Below are positions 1 through 6,724 of a stretch of DNA of 7,091 bases, in pieces. Every line of letters starts with the position of its first letter. The stretch's first letter is position 1. Position numbers and translations under genes: made by a program. The notes beneath the pieces are model-generated. The model saw nothing but the letters and a program-made list of their open reading frames with translations. It did not search any database and was not told the origin of the DNA. Where the stretch lies: assembly GCA_012510865.1 (NCBI GenBank), contig JAAZHF010000378.1, positions 1-7,091 on the forward strand, read 5' to 3'. This DNA is from Gammaproteobacteria bacterium. GTDB lineage: Bacteria > Pseudomonadota > Gammaproteobacteria > Xanthomonadales > Xanthomonadaceae.

Positions 1-24
1 GCGCTACGGGCTCTGACCCGCGCC

Positions 25-1647
25 ATGTCGACCGGGACCGGCTCCGACGAAGCGCTGGCTCCGCCCGCCGCAGGCTGGAAGCGCGCGAACGCACTCGCCG
101 CCGCGGGGGACTGGGCGGGGGCGGCCGACGCCTTCCAGCGCCAGGCCGAGGCGGCGCCGGGCGACGCCGGCGCATGGCTCGGCCTGGCCCGCGCGCGCGG
201 CAGGAACGGCGAGTACCGCGCCATGCACGCGGCGGCGCTGCGCGCATGCGCCGCCGGTCCCCGCGGCTGGCCGCACGCGCTCGCGCTGGCGCGCCTGCTC
301 CGCGGGCTGCACGAGACGCGGGCGCTCGCGGCACTCGCCGACGGCCTGTCCGCGCACGCCGGACGGGCTTCGGTCGACGACATGGTCGCGCTTGCCGACG
401 CACTCGGCGACGAGGACCTGCACGAGGCGGCGCTCGCCTGGCTGGACCGCGCCGTGCAGCGCGAGCCCGGGCACGCCCCGGCGCGCTACGTCCGCGGCAG
501 CACACGGCTGTTCCTGGGCGACATGCAGGGTGCGCGCGACGATCTCGAGCGCGCGGTGGCCGCGGCGCCGCATTTCGCGCACGCCCACCGTCGCCTGTCG
601 CAGCTGCGGGACCGGGATCCCGCCGGTGCGCGGGCGCGCATCGCCCGCATGCGCGCGGAGCGCGACCGCGTCGATCCCGGGAGCGAGCACGACATCCATT
701 TCAGCCACGCGCTGTTCGACGAGCTGCACGACCTGGGCGAGCACGCGGCCGCCTGGCCGGAACTGGTGCGCGGCATGCGCGCCAAGCGCGCCGCCCTGCG
801 CTACGACGCCGGCGCCGACCTGGCCCTGGTCGCATCGATCCGCGAACGCTGCGACGACGCTTTCATCCATGCGCCCGGCCACGACCCCGGCGAGGCGGCG
901 CCGGTCCCGGTGTTCATCATCGGCCTGTTCCGATCCGGATCCACGGTGCTGGAGCGGATGCTGGGCGGCCATCCGGCGATCGCGGAGGGCGGCGAGAGCA
1001 TGGGCTTCGCGGCGGCGCTGCGCCTGGCGGCCGACCACCGCCCGCGCGGCCTGGTCGACCGCCCGCTGCTGGAGCGCCTGGGCGACATCGACTGGCCCGC
1101 TCTGGGTCGCGCCTTCATGGAGGCCAACGCCTGGCGCGCGCGTGGCCGGGCGCTGTGGACCGAGAAGCTGCCGACCAACGCACTGCTCGCGGGGTGCATC
1201 GCGCGCGCGCTCCCGCGGGCGCGCTTCGTGCACGCCTGGCGGGCACCGATGGACGTGTGCTTCTCCAACCTGCGCATGCTGTACGGCGGGCACGCGCCCT
1301 GGTCCTACGACCAGGGCGAGCTTGCCGCCTGGCACCGGGCGCACGCGGGCCTCATGGACCACTGGCGGGCGCTGCTGGGCCCGCGCCTCCTCGACGTGGC
1401 CCACGCCGACCTGCTTCGCGACCCGGCGGGCGAGGCCGCGCGGGTGCTGTCCCACCTCGGCCTTCCCTTCGATCCCGCCGTGCTGTCGCCCGGGCGCCGC
1501 GGCGGAGCCGTGTCCACCGCCAGCGCGGCCCAGGTGCGCGAGGGGCTGCGTGCGCCGCGCCCGCCGGACTGGCTTCCCTACCGCGCGCACCTCGGCCCGC
1601 TGGCCGCCGGGCTCGGGGTCGACCTCGGCGGGGCCGGCCCCGGCTGA
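25..1647 (+). CDS. TPR-repeat sulfotransferase family protein
   Basis: This 540-residue protein probably transfers a sulfuryl group from PAPS to an unknown acceptor. The N-terminal half (about residues 15-290) is an Ala/Arg-rich helical array with TPR-like units; the clearest are at about 17-50 and 136-200, with the A-L-x-x-L-x-R-A-V and G-D-x-x-x-A-x-x-x-L patterns. A Sulfotransfer_3-like domain follows. The 5'-phosphosulfate loop is FIIGLFRSGSTVLERML (residues 297-313). The 3'-phosphate site is RFVHAWRAPMDVCFSN (400-415), with R406, D410 and S414 in the expected spacing. Near the C-terminus, TASAAQVR (498-505) matches the T-A-S-x-x-Q-V-R motif typical of bacterial TPR-sulfotransferases. No signal peptide or membrane span is seen, so it is probably cytoplasmic. 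The start is uncertain: the ATG lacks a good Shine-Dalgarno and the frame stays open to the window edge, so the gene could begin further upstream. The family is clear; the substrate cannot be read from the sequence. Confidence 0.9.
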   Translation: MSTGTGSDEALAPPAAGWKRANALAAAGDWAGAADAFQRQAEAAPGDAGAWLGLARARGRNGEYRAMHAAALRACAAGPRGWPHALALARLLRGLHETRALAALADGLSAHAGRASVDDMVALADALGDEDLHEAALAWLDRAVQREPGHAPARYVRGSTRLFLGDMQGARDDLERAVAAAPHFAHAHRRLSQLRDRDPAGARARIARMRAERDRVDPGSEHDIHFSHALFDELHDLGEHAAAWPELVRGMRAKRAALRYDAGADLALVASIRERCDDAFIHAPGHDPGEAAPVPVFIIGLFRSGSTVLERMLGGHPAIAEGGESMGFAAALRLAADHRPRGLVDRPLLERLGDIDWPALGRAFMEANAWRARGRALWTEKLPTNALLAGCIARALPRARFVHAWRAPMDVCFSNLRMLYGGHAPWSYDQGELAAWHRAHAGLMDHWRALLGPRLLDVAHADLLRDPAGEAARVLSHLGLPFDPAVLSPGRRGGAVSTASAAQVREGLRAPRPPDWLPYRAHLGPLAAGLGVDLGGAGPG

Positions 1648-1655
1648 GCCCTTCC

Positions 1656-1673
1656 GCGCCGCGTCAGCGGCGC
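1656..1673 (+). terminator. Possible hairpin terminator between convergent genes
   Basis: A perfect 7-bp GC stem (GCGCCGC / GCGGCGC) with a 4-nt GTCA loop sits 8 nt after the sulfotransferase stop and is followed on the + strand by a short T-containing run (TCTTC). It overlaps the last codons and the TGA stop of the converging peptide transporter. The position suits a terminator for the + strand gene. The T tract is poor, and a GC-rich stem this short can arise by chance in such DNA. Confidence 0.35.
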
Positions 1674-3238
1674 TCTTCGGTCACGTCGATGCCGGCCGCG
1701 GCCGGTTCGCCGAGCTCGCCGGTCCCGGCCAGGTCGTCGTCGCGCAGGGTGTCCAGGTGCATCAGCTTCCTGACCAGGGGCGCGATCAGCAGCATGGCCG
1801 CGCCCACGCCCACCGCCAGCCAGCCGACGTTGGTATAGACCTCCATCACCCGGTCCACGCCGCCGCCGTCGCCGCCGGTCGCCGCCGAGATCAGGCCGGC
1901 GGCGAAGTTGCCGGTTGCCGAAGCGAAGAACCAGGCGCCCATGATCAGGCTCGCCATGTGCGCCGGCGCCAGCCGGTTCATGGCCGACAGGCCGACCGGC
2001 GACAGGCACAGCTCGCCCATGGTGTGGATCAGATAGATCAGGAAGATGAAGATCACCGGCGTCGCGCCGGGGCCCGACGCCCTTGCGCCCCAGACCAGGA
2101 CCAGGAAGCCCAGGCCCACCAGGACCACGCCCAGGGCGAACTTCGCCGGCGCCGACGGCTCCCAGCCGAGCCTGGCCAGCCACAGCCAGAACATCGCGAA
2201 CAGCGGCGCAAGCATGATGATGTACATCGAATTGAGCGACTGGAACATCGATGCCGGCACTTCCCAGCCGAGGATCGAGCGGTCCACGGAGCGGTCGGTG
2301 AAGAGGTTCAGCGAGGCGCCGGCCTGCTCGAACAGCGCCCAGAACAGGATCGAACCGACGATCAGGTAGAGCGCGGCGATGATCCGGTTGCGCTCTTCGC
2401 GGCTCAGCTTGACCACCGCGACCACCATCACGTAGGCCAGCAGCGCCAGCCCGGCGCCACCAAGCAGGAAGCCGACCAGCTTCTGGTGCTGGATCATGAA
2501 CCAGACCAGGCCGACCGAAAGGAAGGCCAGCGCGTACAGCACCCATTCGAAGGTGATGCCGCCCAGCACCGGCCGGGCCAGTCGCGCTGGCACGCGCGAT
2601 TCGCCGCGGCCCATCAGCAGCGGCTTTCCGGCGACGAACACCACCAGGCCCAGCAGCATGCCGATGCCGGCGGCGCCGAAGCCGTACTTCCAGCCATAGG
2701 TCTGCCCGAGGTAGCCGGCGATGATCGAGCCCAGCATCGCGCCCAGGTTGATGCCCATGTAGAAGATCGTGTACGCGGGGTCGCGGCGGATGTCGGTGCG
2801 CGGGTACAGCTGGCCCACCATGACCGAGATGTTGGCCTTCAGGAAGCCCGAGCCGACGATGATGAAGGACAGCGCCAGCCAGAAGACGGCGATCTCCGGC
2901 GCGTCCTGGCCGCCGGTGCCCTCGAAGGCCATCAGGAAGTGGCCGAAGGTCAGCAGGACCGCGCCGAAGAGCACCGCCTTGCGCTGCCCGAGGTAGCGGT
3001 CGGCGAGATAGCCGCCGACGACCGGTGCGATGTACACCAGCGCGGTGTACGCCCCGTAGATCACCGAGGCATCGGAGTCCGAGAACATCCAGTGCTGGAC
3101 GAGGTAGAAGATCAGCAGCGCGCGCATGCCGTAGTAGGAAAACCGCTCCCACATCTCGGCGAAGAACAGCACGAACAGCCCGCGCGGATGACCCAGCAGG
3201 GTCTTCTGCGCCTCGATGGCGTGGTCTGGATGGGACAC
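1664..3238 (-). CDS. POT/PTR-family proton-coupled oligopeptide transporter (copy 1)
   Basis: This 524-residue inner-membrane carrier of the major facilitator superfamily is predicted to import di- and tripeptides with protons. Family hallmarks in order: the E-x-x-E-R-F-x-Y-Y-G motif in TM1 (E28, E31, R32, Y35, Y36, G37); GGYLADRYLGQRKA (75-88) in the first cytoplasmic loop; the TM4 lysine in GFLKANIS (K134); FYMGINLGA (159-167) in TM5; FWALFEQAG (299-307, E304) in TM7; and GELCLSPVGLS (408-418, E409) in TM10. About 12-14 hydrophobic spans are visible, the usual bacterial POT size. All residues I would expect for proton and peptide handling are present. The start is a GTG, supported by GGAG (3246-3249) 7 nt upstream. 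The C-terminal tail after K491 is hydrophilic and acidic. It lies downstream of a second POT gene on the same strand, but 154 bp with a probable terminator separate them, so it may be transcribed on its own. Confidence 0.95.
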   Translation of the reverse strand: MSHPDHAIEAQKTLLGHPRGLFVLFFAEMWERFSYYGMRALLIFYLVQHWMFSDSDASVIYGAYTALVYIAPVVGGYLADRYLGQRKAVLFGAVLLTFGHFLMAFEGTGGQDAPEIAVFWLALSFIIVGSGFLKANISVMVGQLYPRTDIRRDPAYTIFYMGINLGAMLGSIIAGYLGQTYGWKYGFGAAGIGMLLGLVVFVAGKPLLMGRGESRVPARLARPVLGGITFEWVLYALAFLSVGLVWFMIQHQKLVGFLLGGAGLALLAYVMVVAVVKLSREERNRIIAALYLIVGSILFWALFEQAGASLNLFTDRSVDRSILGWEVPASMFQSLNSMYIIMLAPLFAMFWLWLARLGWEPSAPAKFALGVVLVGLGFLVLVWGARASGPGATPVIFIFLIYLIHTMGELCLSPVGLSAMNRLAPAHMASLIMGAWFFASATGNFAAGLISAATGGDGGGVDRVMEVYTNVGWLAVGVGAAMLLIAPLVRKLMHLDTLRDDDLAGTGELGEPAAAGIDVTEERR

Positions 3239-3245
3239 TCGTCAA

Positions 3246-3249
3246 CTCC
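3246..3249 (-). promoter_or_regulatory. Ribosome binding site of POT copy 1
   Basis: GGAG on the minus strand ends 7 nt before the GTG at 3238-3236. It decides for a GTG start; there is no ATG in the same frame at a sensible distance, and the resulting N-terminus places the E-x-x-E-R-F motif at a normal distance from the start. Confidence 0.6.
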
Positions 3250-3333
3250 GCGATTGCGCCCGCCTTTCGCGGGCCGAATCCGCGAAGTTAACCCGCGCAC
3301 GCATCGCGAGGGAAGCTGAACGGGCGCCTGGAA

Positions 3334-3364
3334 CGCGAACGGCGGCCCGTGGGCCGCCGTCGCG
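3334..3364 (-). terminator. Strong hairpin, probable terminator of POT copy 2
   Basis: The arms ACGGCGGCCC (3339-3348) and GGGCCGCCGT (3351-3360) are perfectly complementary, giving at least 9 bp closed by a CGTG tetraloop. Past a single bulged A (3338), CGCG (3334-3337) can pair with CGCG (3361-3364). The structure begins 28 nt after the TAG stop of the POT gene at 3393-4922. On the minus strand it is followed by GTTCC rather than a true U tract, so termination would be of the GC-rich, weak-tail kind. It lies between the two paralogous transporters and argues against simple co-transcription. Confidence 0.5.
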
Positions 3365-3392
3365 TGGAGCGTGGAGCGCGCTGCGCCCGCGC

Positions 3393-4922
3393 CTACTTCA
3401 CGCCGTGCATCAACCTCTGGATCAGCGGCGCGATCAGGAACAGCAGCACGCCGGCGCCGAGCAGTGCCCAGAAGCCGAAGGTGTAGCCGGCATGCGCGGA
3501 TTCCACCGTCATGCCGCCCTCGCCGCTGACGCTGGAGGCGAAGATGCCGGAGAGGTTGTTCCCGATCGCGATCGACAGGAACCAGCCGCCCATCGCCAGG
3601 CCGGTCAGCTTCGCCGGCGCCAGCTTGGTGGTCATCGACAGGCCGATCGGGGACAGGCAGAGCTCGCCGACCGACTGGATGACGTAGACCATGAACAGGG
3701 TCCAGAACGGGATCTTCAGCGTGGCCGGATCGACGAGGCTGGAGAGCGCGAACATCAGCAGCAGGAAGGCCAGTCCGTTGAAGATCAGGCCCAGGCCGAA
3801 CTTGCGCGGGATCGACGGATTGGCGCGGCCCATCGCCACCCACAGCCAGGCCATGACCGGGGCCAGGGTGATGATCGCGACGGAGTTCACCGACTGGAAC
3901 CAGCCCACCGGGAAGATCCAGCCGCCGAAGTCGCGGTTGACGATGTTCTGCGCGAGGAAGTTGAACGAGCTTCCGGCCTGCTCGAAGAACATCCAGAACA
4001 GCACGTTGAAGCCGAAGATGATCAGCATCGCGATCACCATGTCGCGCTGCCGCGAACCTTCGCGCACGCCCTCCACCAGCAGCATGATCGCCGGCACCAC
4101 GAACAGGGCGAGCAGGATCCAGTTGAGCACGCCCGCCTCGATGGTCAGCAGCGCATAGAAGACGGGGATCGCCACCAGCGCGCCGACCGTGACCGCGAGC
4201 ACGCGGCCCATGCCCTGCGCTTCCGCCGGCGCGGCGCCGATGCCCTTGAGCTGGGCGCGGCCGAACCAGAACCACAGCAGGCTGGCGATCATGCCGATGC
4301 CCGAGGCGATGAACACCACCTTGTACGCCGGCATGCCGTCGCTGCCGAAGACCTTCTCGGCCAGCCAGCCGGTCAGGATGGGCGCGATGAAGGCACCCAT
4401 GTTGATGCCCATGTAGAAGATCGTGAAGCCCGAGTCGCGGCGCTCGTCGCCGGTGGCGTAGAGCTTGCCCACCATGGTCGAGATGATCGGCTTGAACAGG
4501 CCGTTGCCGACGATCACCGTCGCCAGCCCCAGCTTCAGCCACTGCTCGCTCGGCATGGTGATCAGGAACAGGCCCAGGGCCATGAACACCGCGCCCAGCA
4601 GGATCGCGCGCTGGTAGCCGATCAGCTTGTCGGCGACGTAGCCGCCGAAGATGGCCGCGGCGTAGACCAGCGCGAGGTAGGCGCCGTACAGCTCGCTGGC
4701 CGGGGCCTCGCCGGAGGCGTCGCCGCCGTGGAACTGGGCCACGATGTACAGCACCAGCGCCCAGCGCATGCCGTAGAAGGCGAAGCGCTCCCAGAACTCG
4801 GTCATGAACAGCATCCACAGCGGACGCGGATGGCCCATGACCTGCGCGAACTCCGGAATGCCGGCGTTTCCGGCAGGCTTCTCCATGCCCGGACCGGCGG
4901 GCTCGACTCGATTCGAATTCAT
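3393..4922 (-). CDS. POT/PTR-family proton-coupled oligopeptide transporter (copy 2)
   Basis: This is a 509-residue inner-membrane peptide/proton symporter, paralogous to the POT gene downstream on the same strand. Numbering from the chosen start, the motifs are E42-x-x-E45-R46-F-A-F49-Y50-G51 in TM1, GGYVADKLIGYQRA (93-106), the TM4 lysine K144 in GLFKPIIS, FYMGINMGA (169-177), FWMFFEQAG (309-317, E314) and GELCLSPIGLS (419-429, E420). Phe replaces the first tyrosine of the usual Y-Y-G, and Ile replaces the Asn seen in copy 1 after the TM4 lysine, so specificity may differ between the copies. The frame opens 15 codons earlier (4967), but ATG 4922 has GGGGAG 9 nt upstream while the longer start has no comparable site. 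A further in-frame ATG at residue 13 lacks a ribosome site. The C-terminus is short, ending soon after the last span. A hairpin terminator probably follows the stop. Confidence 0.95.
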   Translation of the reverse strand: MNSNRVEPAGPGMEKPAGNAGIPEFAQVMGHPRPLWMLFMTEFWERFAFYGMRWALVLYIVAQFHGGDASGEAPASELYGAYLALVYAAAIFGGYVADKLIGYQRAILLGAVFMALGLFLITMPSEQWLKLGLATVIVGNGLFKPIISTMVGKLYATGDERRDSGFTIFYMGINMGAFIAPILTGWLAEKVFGSDGMPAYKVVFIASGIGMIASLLWFWFGRAQLKGIGAAPAEAQGMGRVLAVTVGALVAIPVFYALLTIEAGVLNWILLALFVVPAIMLLVEGVREGSRQRDMVIAMLIIFGFNVLFWMFFEQAGSSFNFLAQNIVNRDFGGWIFPVGWFQSVNSVAIITLAPVMAWLWVAMGRANPSIPRKFGLGLIFNGLAFLLLMFALSSLVDPATLKIPFWTLFMVYVIQSVGELCLSPIGLSMTTKLAPAKLTGLAMGGWFLSIAIGNNLSGIFASSVSGEGGMTVESAHAGYTFGFWALLGAGVLLFLIAPLIQRLMHGVK

Positions 4923-4931
4923 CAAAAGGGA

Positions 4932-4937
4932 CTCCCC
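4932..4937 (-). promoter_or_regulatory. Ribosome binding site of POT copy 2
   Basis: GGGGAG on the minus strand lies 9 nt before ATG 4922. It selects this start over the upstream in-frame start at 4967, whose 15 extra residues (Arg/Gln-rich) do not resemble a conserved transporter N-terminus. Confidence 0.65.
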
Positions 4938-5034
4938 GAGGGTGGAACGCTGTCGCTGCGCGCGCAACGGTATCGCGCCGGGGGTGTCTTTGGGAATCCG
5001 CGTTGCAGCATGGCCGCGCGCGCCCCGGAGCCCG

Positions 5035-5673
5035 CTACATCGGGCGCTCGGGGCCCAGGTAGGTGCGGTCGTCGAAGCTGCTGCACCAGTGCGGCCGGTA
5101 GACCACGACCAGCGCCATCACGCCGCCGGTGAAGAAGGCCTCGCCGGACATCAGCAGCGGCGTCGCCATCGCATAGGCGGCGGCGGGCCCGCCGAGCGCC
5201 GCCGCGACCGCGGCCTTCGCCAGGGTCGAGGCCGCGATCGAGACCGCCGCGGTCGCGAACGCGTTGACCATCACGTAGGTGAAGATGTTGGCCGGAACCC
5301 AGCGCATCGCGGCGAATCCGGCCGCCACCGCCACGGCCACCGGCAGCGCGCCGGTGACCAGGAAGTCCAGCGCCCAGCCCTGCCAGGCGGCGCCCAGGAG
5401 CACGCCGGCGAGGCTGGCCAGGGCCATCATCCAGCAGGCGAGCCGGCCCCCGAACATCAGGACCGCGATCGTGGCGCCGAGGAAATGGAGCACGACGCCC
5501 TGCAGGGCCGCGGTGTTGAACCAGCGCAGCGCCATGAGCGCCACGGTGGCCGCGAGCAGCACGCGCCGCGCACCGGGATCGTCCCGGTAGCGCTCCAGCG
5601 GCAGGCCCGGCGCGGCCACCGCCAGGACCGCCAGCGCCAGGACCCAGGCCAGCGCACCCGCCCAGACGGGCAT
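5035..5673 (-). CDS. CbiM-like ECF transporter permease / integral membrane protein
   Basis: A 212-residue, strongly hydrophobic protein with about six membrane spans. Numbering from ATG 5673, the pattern QGVVLHFLGATIAVLMFG (58-75), then FLVTGALP (104-111), WVPANIFTYVMVNAF (125-139) and a C-terminal EAFFTGGVMALVVVYRPHW (178-196) resembles the CbiM-type permease family (energy-coupling factor ABC transporters for cobalt, nickel or similar substrates). The family call is from memory of these patterns and is moderate. The N-terminal Met-His metal-binding stretch of true CbiM is missing, and no ATPase, CbiQ or CbiN partner lies in the window, so transport of cobalt should not be assumed. The frame also has a GTG at 5694, only 4 bp after the kynA stop, with GAGG too close to serve well; I prefer ATG 5673 because the first span begins immediately after it. 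Close spacing to kynA implies co-transcription. The hydrophilic tail after span six ends in RPM. Confidence 0.65.
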   Translation of the reverse strand: MPVWAGALAWVLALAVLAVAAPGLPLERYRDDPGARRVLLAATVALMALRWFNTAALQGVVLHFLGATIAVLMFGGRLACWMMALASLAGVLLGAAWQGWALDFLVTGALPVAVAVAAGFAAMRWVPANIFTYVMVNAFATAAVSIAASTLAKAAVAAALGGPAAAYAMATPLLMSGEAFFTGGVMALVVVYRPHWCSSFDDRTYLGPERPM

Positions 5674-5698
5674 GGCGGCGCCGGGGCCGCCCACGGCC

Positions 5699-6574
5699 TC
5701 AGTACGCGGCGTCGGCGGCGGTGCCGCCGATGCGGGTGCGGACCTCGAACAGCTCCGGGAAGAAGGTCAGGTCCAGCGCCTGCTTCAGGAAGCCGACCCC
5801 GCTCGAACCCCCGGTCCCGCGCTTGAAGCCGATGATGCGCATCACGGTGCGCATGTGGCGGAAACGCCAGAGCTGGAACTCGGTCTCCAGGTCGACGAGG
5901 TCCTCGCACAGGTGGTAGGCGTCCCAGTGCGAGCCGGTGTCGCCGTAGATGCGCTCGAACACGGGCACCAGGCCGGGGTCCATCACGTGCGGGCGGGTCC
6001 AGTCCCGCTCCAGGTGGTGGCCGGGCACCGGATGGCCGCGGCGGGCCAGGAAGCGCAGCGCCTCGTCGTAAAGGCTGGGGGCCTCGAGCGCGTCGCGAAG
6101 CATGGCCTGCGCCCCGGGGTCGTGGGCGAAGACCTTGAGCATGCCGGCGTTCTTGTTGCCAAGCAGGAATTCCACCGTGCGGTACTGCGCCGACTGGAAG
6201 CCGGACGAAGGCCCGAGCAGCTCCCGGAACTGGGCGTACTCGGAGGGCGTCAGCGTCTCCAGCACGCTCCACATCGAGGTCAGCTGCCGGAGCACGCCCT
6301 TGCAGCGCGCGAAGATCTTCTGGCAGGGGTCGATCCGGTCCTCGCGCAGGTGGCCCACGGCCGCCCGCAGTTCATGCACCAGCAGCTTCAGCCACAGCTC
6401 CGAGACCTGGTGCTGGATGATGAACAGCATCTCGTCGTGGTGCGGCGGATCGGACACCGGCTGCTGCGCCGACAGCAGGCGCTCCAGCTGGAGGTAGCCG
6501 CCGTAGGTCATGCGGCCGGACAGCTCGGTGTGGATGCCGGCCTCGAGGGCGCGCTCGTTGCGATCGATGCTCAT
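5699..6574 (-). CDS. kynA: Tryptophan 2,3-dioxygenase
   Basis: A 291-residue cytosolic heme enzyme that oxidises L-tryptophan to N-formyl-L-kynurenine, the first step of the kynurenine pathway. Residues known from the Xanthomonas campestris enzyme appear at identical numbers: F51 and H55 in [15 protein letters not shown]113 and R117 in [11 protein letters not shown], the proximal heme ligand H240 in WRFRHMRTV, and T254 within the GTGGSSGV loop (253-260). [19 protein letters not shown] (124-142) is also characteristic of the family. Length is normal (tetrameric bacterial TDOs are about 280-300 residues), and no key residue is missing. The ATG start gives the expected N-terminus but has no clear Shine-Dalgarno; the nearest upstream bases are CTACCCTTCGCGG. 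The CbiM-like gene follows within 25 bp. No kynurenine formamidase or kynureninase gene is in the window. A secreted-protein gene is divergent across 150 bp. Confidence 0.97.
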   Translation of the reverse strand: MSIDRNERALEAGIHTELSGRMTYGGYLQLERLLSAQQPVSDPPHHDEMLFIIQHQVSELWLKLLVHELRAAVGHLREDRIDPCQKIFARCKGVLRQLTSMWSVLETLTPSEYAQFRELLGPSSGFQSAQYRTVEFLLGNKNAGMLKVFAHDPGAQAMLRDALEAPSLYDEALRFLARRGHPVPGHHLERDWTRPHVMDPGLVPVFERIYGDTGSHWDAYHLCEDLVDLETEFQLWRFRHMRTVMRIIGFKRGTGGSSGVGFLKQALDLTFFPELFEVRTRIGGTAADAAY

Positions 6575-6609
6575 CCGCGAAGGGTAGCGCAGGCCGGCGG
6601 CGCCGCGGA

Positions 6610-6644
6610 TGACGGCGGCGCCGGGCGGGCCCGGGACGCCGTCA
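6610..6644. repeat. Compound inverted repeat in the divergent intergenic region
   Basis: TGACGGCG (6610-6617) and CGCCGTCA (6637-6644) are perfect 8-bp arms. Between them CCGGG (6621-6625) and CCCGG (6630-6634) form an inner stem around a CGGG tetraloop, leaving small internal loops (GCG and GA). The whole can fold as one tall hairpin or act as a palindromic protein site. Since kynA and the secreted-protein gene both start away from this region, it is not a terminator for either. It lies 36 bp upstream of the kynA ATG and 81 bp upstream of the ATG at 6725, so a regulatory role is possible but unproven. Confidence 0.5.
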
Positions 6645-6710
6645 CCCGCCTGCGGAACGTCTGGGGCACAATCGGCGGGTCGCGGCGGGGGCCGCGGCCC
6701 AGATCACTCC

Positions 6711-6716
6711 AGGGGA
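6711..6716 (+). promoter_or_regulatory. Ribosome binding site of the secreted-protein gene
   Basis: AGGGGA lies 8 nt before ATG 6725. This good site, plus a signal peptide beginning at that ATG, supports the start of the partial gene running off the right edge. Confidence 0.65.
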
Positions 6717-6724
6717 ACCACGAC

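Noticed and set aside
2..16. Possible end of an upstream gene (four sense codons, R-Y-G-L, then TGA)
   Set aside because: A TGA occurs in this frame 8 bp before the sulfotransferase ATG, but four codons cannot support a gene.
1630..1641. Perfect 12-bp palindrome GGGGCCGGCCCC at the end of the sulfotransferase gene
   Set aside because: It encodes the Gly-Ala-Gly-Pro tail, has no loop for an RNA hairpin, and such GC palindromes are expected by chance here.
392..3319. A 975-codon open frame on the + strand
   Set aside because: It overlaps two well-supported genes, one on each strand. Its composition (Arg/Pro/Ala, then Gln/His/Asp-rich) is that of a shadow frame in GC-rich DNA, and no domain is recognisable.
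3363..3376. Tandem 7-bp repeat CGTGGAG x2 after the POT copy 2 stop
   Set aside because: Only two short units; insufficient for a repeat element or array.
1578..4818. Two long minus-strand frames (1578-3245 and 3112-4818) in the alternative frame of the POT genes
   Set aside because: Each mirrors a POT gene in a shifted frame, with Arg/Gly/Pro-rich low-complexity products and no motifs.
4964..5006. Inverted 6-bp arms GCAACG / CGTTGC upstream of POT copy 2, with promoter-like TTCCCA and GATACC boxes between them
   Set aside because: The arms are short and 31 bp apart, and the boxes match the -35/-10 consensus at only 4 and 3 of 6 positions, so neither an operator nor a promoter can be supported.
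3216..5132. A 638-codon open frame on the + strand, antisense to POT copy 2
   Set aside because: It is rich in Gln, Asp, His and Arg, as expected for the antisense of a membrane-protein gene at high GC. The opposite strand carries all POT motifs.
6654..6680. GGAAC followed by GTC, and a separate CACAAT box, upstream of the secreted-protein gene
   Set aside because: The GGAAC-to-GTC spacing is too long for a typical ECF-sigma promoter, and CACAAT has no -35 partner at 16-18 bp.
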